NCBI GenBank assembly: GCA_012295275.1
Contig: CM022672.1
Span: 14,947,125 to 15,011,124, forward strand
Direction of reading: 5' to 3'
Source: Chrysomallon squamiferum
Lineage: Eukaryota > Mollusca > Gastropoda > Neomphalida > Peltospiridae
Length of the DNA stretch: 64,000 nucleotides
Of the stretch, positions 36,301-46,721 are shown in pieces. A program made the translations under genes and the position numbers. A model generated the notes under the pieces. The model was not told the origin of the DNA. It was given only the letters and a program-made list of their open reading frames with translations, and searched no databases. Positions within the stretch are counted from its first letter, which is position 1; the number at the start of each line of letters is the position of its first letter.

Positions 36301-39300
36301 CTGGATTTGTTCAGAAAACGATATTCTTTAAAAAAAATCCTTTGACATTTATGAAAAGGAACTGGAAACATCAATTTTAATCACCAAATGATGTGAAAAG
36401 ATGTTTTCTGTGTTTTCCGTTAGATGTTACGAAAGAGTGTTGAAACGCGAGACTGGCTGAACACCATTGAACCAAGGAATGTCCGGGCTGTAATGAAGAG
36501 GGTTGTCGAGGACATATCTGCCATAGACAACCAGGTGGGTCAGTTTTTTGTGGAGGGGGTGCGGAAGGAGAGGAGCAGTGATTCCAGCCGTCGCACTCAC
36601 CCACACAGTCTGTCGCAGCAGCAGAAAAGACCTGCCTGGAGCTACTCGCCAAGGTGGGGATAACTCTGTTTCTAAACTGCCATAGTGAAGAGTGAGAGAA
36701 AGATTAAACTTTTTAAAAGAGAAAAAACAAAGAAAGTTTTGATTGGATTTTAATTGATGCGTCTGGACGTGGTTGGTGCCATAATAATAAAAAGTGAATA
36801 ATAGTAATTTAAAAAACGAAAAGAACAACAATATTTAATTAAAAAAAAATATATATATATTTTTTTTTTTTCAAATTTCTAATTTAAATTTTGCATCACT
36901 TTTGAGGATATAAAACTGTCAAACCGAAATTTGATACATCCAAAATTTCAGATTAACTATATATATATGTAGAATTTCAGAAAGGGGATCCACTGCCTGT
37001 GTTATAAAAGTTCCAGATCAGTAATAGCCTTTTACTAAAAAAAGAAGAAAAAAACCACAAACAAATTGTTAATTACATTAAACGACTACATTTGTAAGTA
37101 TTTAACAAGTTTGGTGTATATTTGCAGTGTCGACAACAGTTTAATTAGTAACATTCAGAAATTATTTTCTGAGAAGATTGAGATCTTCAGTGCTGTTGAA
37201 TTCAGCAAGGTGTCAGTGCTGACAGGAATTATAAAGATAAGTCTAAAGGTAAGACAGAGCTGAATTCAGCTATTTAATCATCATCACTGCCATTAAAATA
37301 GAGCAGTCAGATATATATAAAGATCTGTCAAATGGAGAATCAGATGATGAGATTTTATGATATATATATATAGAAGTATTTAACACAGATCAGTTTATAT
37401 ATACAAGATGATTTAAAAAAAAAAAAAAATGAAAGGTTTCTTAACACAGCCAACTACATATTACCCATAGCCAGAGTTCACTACAATTTTAATTTTTGGC
37501 TTATATATAATGTATTGGGTGTTTATTTTTTCTGTTTCTTTAAAAAAAAAAATAATAATAATAATTACAATTAAATGTCTGAATAAGATAAATTTTATTT
37601 GGTTCAGCTGAATACATTTTAATAATCAATGCTCAATTTAGACGTTTTTGGAATGTGTACGTCTGAGAACATTTGGTCGCTATGGACTACAGCAGATCCA
37701 GGTAGACACACACTATTTACAACTCTACCTCTGGAGATTCGTCTCTGATGAAAAGTAAGTCCGAAACATTTCTCTTTTTTTTAAAAAGAAAAAAAAAAGG
37801 ATGTTCTTTATTATAGTCAAACCATTCCCACCAGAAATAAGATACTAACATAAACTAAACAAGCTCTAGTTAACGAGATCAGTTTTGATGAGGGCCTCCA
37901 ATAATTTTATTTCACTCTTATATATCCTTATTCATTGCTAACACATATCAAGTAGATGATTAATAACAAATAAGCTAACTCAGTATAAAAGCTAGCCTTT
38001 TCACTTTTATTGTGAACCATCATTTAGTGATTTGCTTTTCCACAGATATCTTCAGTAAAAACTTCAGTTCTCGTGAAATGCAACATGTGCAGTCATTTAC
38101 AATGTAATTGTAGCAAAATAATAGTAACACCTTATATTTATGTCACATGAAGATTGTTTTATAATGTATCACTGAATTTAATCAGAATTTAATCAGATAA
38201 ATAATAGTACTGTAAAACAAATGCTTTGTTGTGTAAACACAGGAAACTGGATCCTTAGTTTTATTTTTAGATTTTGTACATTTCAGTAATACTTTGTAAC
38301 ATGATACCATTATAAATATAAAGAGTGATTTTTTTATTACTAGTGTCTGCTGTAACAGAATGTGTTATGCTTTGTAATGTAAATCATTATTAACAGTATT
38401 GCAGTTTTTGTTTTTAGTTTTTGTGTGTTTTTTAAAACTGCTGGTGTAAAAATATATTTGAAATTTTGTCATTAAACAGCTTGGTATAGCAGTGAAAGTA
38501 ATAAAACTTCTTCTTCATTTTTTTTAATTAAAATTTTCCACACATAAAACTGATTCTAATTTGCAGTTTAACCTTACTTCTTTCATCTGGTTCAGTTCAT
38601 ACTGATTTTGCTATTAAAATTGTGTCTTGCTCATTATGTTGCCATTATTTTTCAATATCTGGATGAAATAGTACATATTTTGTTTTTAACAGTTCATTCT
38701 GTTTCAAAAAATTAAAATTTGGTATTTAATTAATGTTTCAGTCTGCTTAAAATAAAATAATGATTTATATTTAATATTTCTGTCTGGTTCAAATCAAAGA
38801 AGTTTTTTTATCAATGTTTCACAGTCTTGTAATAGAGTTCAGTTTGTTTCAGATAAAATGAGATATTGTATTTAATATTTCAGTCAGGTTCAAATGAAAG
38901 ATTTTGTGTTTTGTATTGTATTGAAGTCCAATTAAAAGATGTTTTCAGTTCATATTTTCTGACCAATTTGAAATAAAATAGGTTTTGTATTTAATATTGT
39001 GATGTTGTTCAAATAAAATAAGTTTTGTATTTAACATTTCAGTTAGGTTCAAATAAAAAGGTTTTGTAATTAATAATTCAGTTAGGTTCAAATAAAAAGG
39101 TTTTGTGTTTAACATTTCAGTCTAGTTCAAGTGTTGCTGGATGAAATTGTTTGTAGTACAATGCATCGTTGTCTGGATGCTGTTACTATGGAACCCAGTG
39201 TAAGTTTGTTAATTAATTAATTTTACTGTTGTTTTTATTACTCATTGGGTATTTTTATGAGACATTTATTACTTGTTAATAATAATTACATTTAGATGTT

Positions 39301-39713
39301 TTTGTGTGGATCGTTTTAAATATATTTTTAACTTATATATTCTCTGTTTATTTACTAAATATAAAATGTTTTATGAGTGACATACTGCTAATAAGAGAAA
39401 TAATGTAAAAACCAGTTTCCATGGGAATGTCCATTAGGGGGGTTGTTTCATGTGTGTGTGTGTGTGTGTGCGTGCGTGCGTGTGCATTTTATTTATTTTT
39501 TAATTTTCAGGTTATTGATATTATAAATGGGAATGTGCATTAATATATCTCTGTGTCTACATGTGTATATATATATATTTTTTGTTTGCTTTCAAGTTAT
39601 TGATTTTATTTTATTATATCTGTGTTCACTTGTGTGCATGCATATGTGTATGTGTATGTATATTTTATTTTGTTTTCTTTCAGGTAATTGATCTTATTTG
39701 TGAGAGAGGATGA
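22397..39713 (+). CDS. VPS51: VPS51 (GARP/EARP tethering subunit), gene overview, complete
   Basis: VPS51 (Ang2/Fat-free homologue) is a shared subunit of GARP, at the trans-Golgi network, and EARP, on recycling endosomes. These tether endosome-derived carriers with help from SNAREs. Twenty exons join in frame: 22397-22415, 22895-23190, 23522-23677, 23968-24041, 24415-24547, 24916-25004, 26337-26457, 27069-27178, 27833-27932, 28584-28684, 29109-29188, 29764-29906, 35098-35220, 35611-35715, 35840-35980, 36424-36653, 37128-37248, 37642-37754, 39121-39199, 39684-39713. The predicted protein is 787 residues, close to human VPS51 (782). The N-terminal Vps51 coiled-coil domain ([19 protein letters not shown]) and the C-terminal block ([24 protein letters not shown], final ICERG) are highly conserved. 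The start ATG is the only one in frame upstream of exon 2 with a good donor. The largest intron, 5.2 kb, follows exon 12. Confidence 0.97.
22895..23190 (+). CDS. VPS51: VPS51 exon 2 (N-terminal Vps51 domain)
   Basis: Residues 7-105. [20 protein letters not shown] is the short Vps51 N-terminal motif that in yeast binds the SNARE Tlg1. Later come [20 protein letters not shown] and [20 protein letters not shown], the latter nearly invariant in animals. Donor gttgta. Confidence 0.98.
23522..23677 (+). CDS. VPS51: VPS51 exon 3 (N-terminal coiled coil)
   Basis: Residues 106-157, [20 protein letters not shown] through [20 protein letters not shown]. The coiled-coil region is the CATCHR-family assembly segment. 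Exactly 52 codons in phase 0. Confidence 0.98.
23968..24041 (+). CDS. VPS51: VPS51 exon 4
   Basis: Residues 158-181, [20 protein letters not shown] then SQAV. The [12 protein letters not shown] block is conserved with vertebrates. Ends in phase 2 before gtgagt. Confidence 0.97.
24415..24547 (+). CDS. VPS51: VPS51 exon 5
   Basis: Residues 182-226, (R)[20 protein letters not shown] and [36 protein letters not shown] is conserved. The acceptor ttaag and donor gtagga are weaker than average. Confidence 0.95.
24916..25004 (+). CDS. VPS51: VPS51 exon 6
   Basis: Residues 227-255, [20 protein letters not shown] and DQLCDEFLS. The apparent stop TAG just after the exon is not used: the gtaggt donor at 25005 gives CA plus T in exon 7, which restores the conserved HAR tripeptide. 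Confidence 0.93.
26337..26457 (+). CDS. VPS51: VPS51 exon 7
   Basis: Residues 256-296, (H)[20 protein letters not shown] and the variable linker [16 protein letters not shown]. Acceptor tttcag, donor gtatat. The linker is unlike vertebrates in detail, as expected for this region. Confidence 0.95.
27069..27178 (+). CDS. VPS51: VPS51 exon 8
   Basis: Residues 297-332, [20 protein letters not shown] and [29 protein letters not shown] matches the family. Phase 2 exit at gtatgt. Confidence 0.96.
27833..27932 (+). CDS. VPS51: VPS51 exon 9
   Basis: Residues 333-366, [20 protein letters not shown] and [14 protein letters not shown]. Acceptor tttgcag, donor gtgaga, phase 0 exit. Confidence 0.95.
28584..28684 (+). 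CDS. VPS51: VPS51 exon 10
   Basis: Residues 367-399, [20 protein letters not shown] and [28 protein letters not shown] is nearly identical to vertebrate VPS51. Phase 2 exit at gtaaaa. Confidence 0.97.
29109..29188 (+). CDS. VPS51: VPS51 exon 11
   Basis: Residues 400-426, (R)[20 protein letters not shown] and LRQHFS. Its AG splits the RA codon pair with exon 10. Phase 1 exit at gtttgt. A 98-bp palindrome lies in the following intron. Confidence 0.94.
29321..29418. mobile_element. Near-perfect 98-bp palindrome (MITE-like hairpin)
   Basis: Arms 29321-29369 and 29370-29418 pair with only a few mismatches, centred on GATATATATC, in the VPS51 intron after exon 11. There is no ORF. It could be a foldback MITE or a recent inverted duplication. 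Confidence 0.65.
29764..29906 (+). CDS. VPS51: VPS51 exon 12
   Basis: Residues 427-474, [20 protein letters not shown] and [33 protein letters not shown] is conserved. Followed by the 5.2-kb intron. Confidence 0.97.
29907..35097. other. 5.2-kb VPS51 intron without coding exon
   Basis: The protein is continuous across this intron. It contains AT-rich DNA, (TG)n near 33151-33312, a less AT-rich island at 32180-32345, and two copies of an ~88-bp sequence at 32355-32443 and 34590-34677. Nothing else supportable was found. Confidence 0.8.
35098..35220 (+). CDS. VPS51: VPS51 exon 13
   Basis: Residues 475-515, [20 protein letters not shown] and [35 protein letters not shown] is a conserved C-terminal block, so no coding exon is missing in the long intron before it. 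Confidence 0.97.
35611..35715 (+). CDS. VPS51: VPS51 exon 14
   Basis: Residues 516-550, [20 protein letters not shown] and [32 protein letters not shown] is conserved. T-rich acceptor, donor gtaagt. Confidence 0.97.
35840..35980 (+). CDS. VPS51: VPS51 exon 15
   Basis: Residues 551-597, [20 protein letters not shown] and [27 protein letters not shown] and RLL-HYV-VQGL--SQ are strongly conserved. Phase 0 both ends. Confidence 0.98.
36424..36653 (+). CDS. VPS51: VPS51 exon 16
   Basis: Residues 598-673. [20 protein letters not shown] and [20 protein letters not shown] are almost identical to human VPS51. The end is a Ser/Arg/Gln-rich linker ([19 protein letters not shown]). The GC content is visibly higher than in neighbours. 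Confidence 0.98.
37128..37248 (+). CDS. VPS51: VPS51 exon 17
   Basis: Residues 674-714, [20 protein letters not shown] and [18 protein letters not shown]. The [11 protein letters not shown] block is invariant in animal VPS51. Donor gtaaga. Confidence 0.98.
37642..37754 (+). CDS. VPS51: VPS51 exon 18
   Basis: Residues 715-751, [20 protein letters not shown] and [43 protein letters not shown] is conserved. Phase 2 exit at gtaagt. Confidence 0.98.
37755..39120. repeat. VPS51 intron 18 with ~40-bp acceptor-derived array
   Basis: From about 38690 to 39135 copies of ATTTCAGTTAGGTTCAAATA recur every ~40 bp, the last being the real acceptor and start of exon 19 (CAG then TCTAGTTCAA). Clean copies lie near 38736, 38777, 38876, 39036 and 39075. 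The first half of the intron is unremarkable. Confidence 0.85.
39121..39199 (+). CDS. VPS51: VPS51 exon 19
   Basis: Residues 752-778, [20 protein letters not shown] and AVTMEPS. LV--LLDE-V-S---RC-D-V-MEPS is conserved. The acceptor and first bases belong to a roughly 40-bp tandem array filling about 430 bp of intron just upstream. Confidence 0.97.
39511..39543 (+). pseudogene. Decayed duplicate of VPS51 terminal exon
   Basis: After an intact acceptor (ttttcag) this copy reads [10 protein letters not shown] and stops, versus VIDLICERG in the real exon 173 bases later. Splicing exon 19 to it would be in frame and give an altered tail. A further copy at 39596 has lost its acceptor (caag). Function is unproven; conservation of ICERG argues that the distal exon is the normal one. 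Confidence 0.55.
39684..39713 (+). CDS. VPS51: VPS51 exon 20 (terminal, 10 codons)
   Basis: Encodes VIDLICERG and a TGA stop. The ICERG tail equals that of vertebrate VPS51, which identifies this as the genuine last exon. Two related copies of its acceptor region lie upstream at about 39500 and 39590. Confidence 0.95.
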   Translation, partial: VIDLICERG

Positions 39714-40040
<327 letters not shown>

Positions 40041-41913
40041 GTGAACCACAAAGTAAATTTTTTGAAATTTATCTAAATTAGTGCTGTATTGAGATGTTAT
40101 ACTGCTGACATTTAATTTAGGCTAAGTTGGCATATGCAATTTTACATTTCTAAAATCATTATTATTTTTATTTGCATTACTTTGTGAGCATTAATTTCCT
40201 TTGCAAATATATGTTCAGACAGGTAATAATCGCCAGTACCAGTAATGTGGTTTCAGTAAAACTAATATTTCTGTTTGATATATTTCTGTAATCAGTGCAT
40301 GAAACTACAGTGTTTTATACTGACTTGATAATTTATTAACAATTTGTGATTGCCAACAGATACTTTGCTAATGAAATTTGAGAAAGATCATATCATTTTT
40401 GTCCCATCCATTTCACTGAAATACATTTTAATATTAATAAATTTTAATATAATAGATTGTTGTTTTCTTAAAATAAATAAATAAATAATGATAATAATTC
40501 ATAATAATAATATTAATAATAATATTAATAATAATTAAATTGTAATAATAATCTGCAAAAGGAAATACAGTGGTATCTTTAGCAAAAATAATGTCCATTA
40601 CATGCACCTACCCAAAGACAAAAAAAAAATGGCATATACCACTTGCTTTAATAGTTGAGGAGAACTGATTAAAATGAAAGACCAATCTTGTTAAATGGCT
40701 GACCATCTCTCTGTCACAGAGTCATTGACAATTCCTGTACAAGTTAGAAAGTTTGTTTGTCATTGGTATCTCTTGTCTACCAGTTACAGTAATAATGTTA
40801 ATATAAACTATTTTCAAATAAAAAGGACATAATTATTATGTTCATGTGTGTTTATATATTAAGAGCTTGGGTGTTGTGTGAGAAAATGTTTTATGTTTGT
40901 TAGGGTATATGTATCTCTGGGTATTATTTGTTCTAGGGGGAAAGGGAATTTGTACAGGCTTTGTGTGTGTGTGTCTGTGTTTTTATCTTTTTGAGAAAGA
41001 GGGAGAGTTTGTTCTATATCAATGAATCATAATTAGCATTTCAAACCAGTAATAAAAATAATAATACATAACTGTAATCAGGATGATGATTGACTGGAAT
41101 GGAGGATATATATTTATAACACTACAGTTTATATTATCTTATCAATTTTCAAATTTCTACCAATTAAAATTAACATGTATATATTTGCCATAATTTGCAT
41201 TTTCTTCAATCATTTGTGTGCACACATACATTGAAAATACACATGATAATGATGATTTTGTTTTCAACTGTAATTTTATATAACAAACTGTAATCAGCTT
41301 AAGATTAAAATATATATGATATATTGTCAGATGAAATAAAATACTGATTATAAAAAAAAAAAACTAACACTGTCAAGCTTCAAAACAGTACAAGGTCACA
41401 AAGTTCTCAATACCTTTGAAAAGATGTCAAATGTTCAGACAGCTTTGTTAGTAAAAACAACAAAAGTCAATAATATATTATTCATAAGATGTTCATAAAA
41501 CAAAATTTCCTTCTTACATAATGTAAATAATTTATTTTTCATAAAATGAAATCCATTACTTTTTGTTTAAACCCTCCCAAATATTGTTTGTTAATTGTTT
41601 AGAAAAATAAGATTTACTATTCACCAATTATAAATAAACCAATTATAACAACATTGTCAAAAAATATATAAATAATATAGATCGAGAGGTTTGGAAAAGC
41701 AGTAATAAAATATTCATGAGGTTGTTTAGAAAATAATAGTTTTCACAAAATATTTAGAAAAATATAAATAAAATATTTTTCATAAATTATAAAAAATAAA
41801 TTAATCTCTTTTTTCTGTACAGAAAAAATAATAAAATATGTTAATTCGCTTGTTTATTTAAAAATAAAAATTGAATTGGTATCGAAAAATTTAGTATTCA
41901 TCAGTTATGTAAA

Positions 41914-41958
<45 letters not shown>

Positions 41959-42040
41959 AATTAACGACCTTCATACAAGCAGTATTACTAAAGTTTATTA
42001 ATTAATTGTAAAAGTTAAACCTAATTAAAAATAAAGCTAG
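40041..42040. other. AT-rich intergenic DNA, no gene
   Basis: Low-complexity AT-rich sequence with (AAT)n at 40480-40545 and 41915-41956. I see no coding or regulatory structure. Confidence 0.6.
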
Positions 42041-44890
42041 GTGATATTTTGCACGGCTGCCAAGTAATAACTCCGCATCATGTGATTCATCATATGGCCG
42101 CCGAGAATGCAATACAGCTAGCATGGTTTTGGGGTTTGTTTTATTTTTATTTTATTTTTTATTTTTTCCGACCTCTTGTTACAAATGATGAATTCAGGCT
42201 AATTCAAACAACTGTCCTCAAAACAACCATGGACTCGCTTGCTGCTCTCAGGGCTGACCTTGCAAACTAGAACTGAAAAATATACTTTTAGCCCTAACCC
42301 TAGACACGCACCTACTGTTGCTATTTTTAGATAAAGCCGGGCAATTAACAGCGTGGTTTGGCACCATTCTAGAGTATTCAGCTGTCGGTGGAGAGGGACT
42401 GTCAAAATTTCATCTGAATACAAAATAATAATTTCAAAAAAAATCTTCCTTGGCAATTTCCTGATATATCAACTCATCCCTCCATTTAGAAGGTTTTTAC
42501 AGGAGTCGAGGAGGAGTTTGAGCCATTTAAAAAGGGTATTTTTGCAAATGTTTAAGGTATCTCAGTTAAATTTTGACTCATCTGAAGGGCTGGCTGTCTC
42601 CTGAAATGTGATTAAAAACATAACAATAATCAAAGGATAACAATATTTACAAACAGCAAAGAAAATTTAATTTTCAAAGGAAGATGAACTGGACAAAAAT
42701 ATGTAAATAAACACACACATACACAAACAAAACAAACAATCGTACAGGTTTATCTAAAACTGGGAATGTCACCCACTACTAATTATTCATAAACCGATTC
42801 CTGCGCGGCCTGAAATTAAAAACTGCATCCGACACTGCCTACACGGCGGCCGAATGAATATCCAATTAAAAAAAAATAAACGTTTATTATAATGTGGAAA
42901 TGAAGAAGCTTCGACGGTTCCAGAATATCTTTAGTGAAAGGGTGACAGATTGTTTTGAAGGAAACGAAAGAGCATATATTGAAACTGTAAATGCCCATTA
43001 TTACTTTTTATTTTTTACTTACAATGCAACAGTGTTTCATATTTTCATCTTGTATTTTCTACTTTAAAGTTAATTTTAAAACAACAACAACAAAACAAAA
43101 CAGACAAACCTACGAAAATACCAACCCGCACATACAACGCACACAAACAGAGAAACAAATTTCCTGGATACGTGAGTAAAGAAAATATTTCAAGCAGTTG
43201 TGAGATTGGAATAAAATTTATTTTTATCTGAAATAATTTGGCTTTAATTTAATTAAATTATCGTTGTTGTTGCTGTATTGTGTTGTATTTATTTATTTTA
43301 AAAGCGTTCGCTGCAAGATAAAATTGATTAAATACGATTATATATACAAAATAAAAAAGCAAATGAATAAAATGTATGTTAATATAGTCATCTTATAACT
43401 CATGTTAAAGCAGTAAATCATAAATTATATGGAAATATGACCATGGAAACGCTTATGATATTAATATGCAAAACGTATACGAATGACGTACGTATAACTT
43501 GTCAAAATTATTCATAAACCAAGTGATGGTTTTTATTTTAGTATCGGAAAGTTTTCGTTCCTCCCAGTTTTCAATCGTATTCAAATTCTCACAAAAATGG
43601 TGAATATGTCGACTGATGAGACACCGTGTTTGCAAGCTAGTGACGTATAACAGTGCTTATTTTATTTACTTATTTACTACTACCACAACAACAGCAACTA
43701 CTGCTACTACAACTACTACTGTTACTAGTACTACAACTACTATGATTATTAGCATTAGTATTATAACAAATATTTATTTTATTTTGTTCATAACTAAGAT
43801 TCTTGTCACTGATGTAAGTTTTTCTTAAATTACTTAAGGGAATTTCACAACAGTTTTAATCACAAAATTTCATTCACCCGCGAATAAATAATGTTTTCTT
43901 GTATGACCCGTTCATATGTTCATGAAGCACACAGCTTTATGTCCAAATCGCAGTGTTAATCACAACTTAATTGTACGTTTCATGACATGAAGAAATTGTC
44001 TTAATGTATTCTGCATTCTTCCAAGGTTAGGTTTTATACGGTTAACGCGGCTCAGTTTTAATTAAAATGAAGTATGACAACGAAAGCGTACAGTTAAAAA
44101 TGGAACAGATAAACTTTCTCCGATTTCTTCTAGTATTTAAGGGGGACAAAATATAAATAATAATAATAATACAGCCATTAGTCAATCCAACACTGTAAAT
44201 GGATGAAAAGTTCATGCATTATATATTCTGTTTAGGCCATTATGTTTGTTTTATTTTTTTATTATTATTATTATTGGGTTTTGGGTGTTTTTTTTTTTTT
44301 TTTTTAATTTAAGTTGTTTTTTTTTTTTTTTTTTCAAGATTTAGTTGTGTTTTTTGACTTGAGATGTTGACATTTTTCGATATCGTTACTTAGACTACAT
44401 TGTTGTGTTTCCTATCAAAACTTCAGAGCCCCTGAATTGATGTTAAAATGTATTTATTTTATGAAAAAGTTGAAAATAATTTCATTTTACATATCTTTAT
44501 ATATATGATTAGTCTATTATTTATTTCAAAATTTATTTATTTATTTTGATTCTCCATCCGTTTTCAGCGTTTACAGAATATTTTATTAGCATGATTAATT
44601 TTTTTTTTTTTTTTTTTATTTTTTTTTTTTTTTTCACTTCTACTACTACTTTACTACAACTTCTACTACTACTATTGTTGCTACTATATGTACCAGGCCA
44701 TTTATCCCACTTCCAGAAAACATGGTTTAGAGAAACAAATTTATATCTATTAAATTCATTTTAGGTACTTTACTTTTCATTGTTTGTTTTACATTTTATA
44801 TATAATGTAAGTCTTGGCTTCAGAAAACCGGAAGTTTCAGAAATGCAGGTAACTTCTGGTTCCAGTCTTACCGGATAAACGGTCTGGTAC
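42041..44890. other. Intergenic DNA with less AT-rich islands
   Basis: Islands at about 42045-42120, 42280-42410, 42760-42860 and 43450-43640 stand out from the AT background; the motif attattcataaacc occurs at 42784 and 43509. (ACT)n-type triplets lie at 43676-43745 and T-runs at 44280-44335 and 44600-44635. At 44825-44865 a small hairpin pairs AACCGGAAGTT with AACTTCTGGTT. No gene model is supported. Confidence 0.5.
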
Positions 44891-45020
44891 ATGCATTTAC
44901 TTTCTTGTCTTTCATTTATTTTTTCACACAGTTTTTGTCGAAGAAATTATTGTGAAAAGAATGAAATAAAATTTTGAATCACATATCTTACAAGAATAGA
45001 TTTCTCAACCAAAAATCTAT

Positions 45021-45112
45021 ATCAAAGTTTAAAAAAAAAATAAGTTAAAAAAAACCTGTTTGACAGAAATACATTTATTTCAAAAAACGTTTATCTTCAA
45101 ACGAAAATATTT

Positions 45113-45147
<35 letters not shown>

Positions 45148-46000
45148 AAAAAAAATAAAAGATTAAATTAATGTATTTTGTCTACACTTATGAATGAACA
45201 AGATTTCAGTTATTTGGTGTGAATATGACTAATAAAAAAAAAAAAAAAAAAAAACACGAATGAAAACCCCGTAAAATAAAAAAATAAAATAATAATAACA
45301 AAAAAAAAAATAAAAATAATAAATAAAAATAAAAATAAAAATAATTAAATAATAATAACAACAAAAAAAAAACAAAATAAATAAATAAAAAAATAAAAAA
45401 ATAAATAAATAATAATAATAAAAAAAGTGTAGCGGTATAGTATAACCAGTCGGATGTGGAGCAATGTAATTTTAAGTTACAGCCCAGTTATGCAAATCAG
45501 TGCATCAACAAATCAGTTTTGTTTTTCACCGTAAATAGTTTTGAAAATATCTCAACTGTCATGTTTTTTTTTTTGTTGTTTTTTTTGCAGAAATCAGACA
45601 ATAAAACATGTTCTTTGTGTTTTTGTGCGACCTGTCAAAATCTTAATTAATGAAATTATGCTAAAACTACGCATTTATTTTGCCAACATTCATCTAAAAT
45701 CTCTAACATCGCATATTACTGATCAGTAGAACGTGGTTTATCTTTTTCCATCAAAACCTGAGTTTTAGTCCACCACACAGATAATAATAATAACAAAATA
45801 TATAAAAAATATATATCACAGTTTAAAAAAACAAAAACTATCTGACAGAAATACAATTATTTCAAAAGACGTTTAGTTTCAAAATAATACATTAATAATA
45901 AAAAGAAAGTTGAATTACAGAATAGATTAATGTAGTTTGAACTGATGCCATGACTAAACAAGATTTCAGTTAATAGGTGTGAATATCACTAAATAAAAAT
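45021..46000. repeat. Diverged direct duplication and A-rich/AAT tracts
   Basis: Segments 45021-45235 and 45811-46000 align over most of their length (shared TGACAGAAATACA, TTTCAAAA-ACGTTTA, CAAGATTTCAGTTA, GGTGTGAATAT). Between and inside them are poly(A) and (AAT)n runs. Confidence 0.75.
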
Positions 46001-46028
46001 AAAAAAAATAAAATAAAATAAATAAATA

Positions 46029-46030
<2 letters not shown>

Positions 46031-46069
<39 letters not shown>

Positions 46070-46090
46070 TGATGATGATGATGATGATGA
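46031..46090. repeat. (AAT)n-(ATG)n compound microsatellite
   Basis: AAT repeats change directly into ATG repeats, then (AAAT)n to about 46125. Confidence 0.9.
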
Positions 46091-46667
46091 TAATAAATAA
46101 ATAAATAAATAAATAAATATATATATATATAAAAAAGTAATAAAAAAAATAATAAAAATAAATTATATGAAATAAAATAAAGTAAATAAATAAAATCGAT
46201 TATAACGTGGCAAAATATTGAAACTTTAGCTTTTAAATTTATGCTTTGAAGAGTTTAAAATTTCTTATTGATGTTTGGAAAGTAGAACTTCAAAGTGACC
46301 TTGACGTGCAATAAATTTCATGTCACGTGACACAGTGCTCCTAAGCCTGATAGAAATAAGCACACGAGTACATCGTGTTTTAACTCTCAGAATGACGTCA
46401 CTGACTAATACTGGAAGTGTTGTGAATCGGAAGGTGTTGGGGGCAGGGTTGGTGTTTTGTACCGCAGTCTTACCGATGTCTCATTTAGTTGCTCAGCTCA
46501 TTAAAATCACATCTGTCAGTAAACATGTTCTTGCACAGACCTAAAACAATTTAGTAATAATTACAGAACGATTTTTCAATTTTACGTAATTAATGTATCT
46601 TCCGAAATCTTGCATTTTTATTGACATGTAATGAGCATTTACCACTACAAAAACAACATCTAGTCGA

Positions 46668-46670
<3 letters not shown>

Positions 46671-46719
<49 letters not shown>
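46671..46719. repeat. (CT)n microsatellite
   Basis: Pure CT run of about 24 units. The flanks 46250-46545 and 46860-46990 are less AT-rich but show no convincing gene. Confidence 0.95.

Positions 46720-46721
<2 letters not shown>

Noticed and set aside
46320-46544. 74-codon frame in a less AT-rich patch
   Set aside because: No recognisable domain, no splice context, no partner exon.
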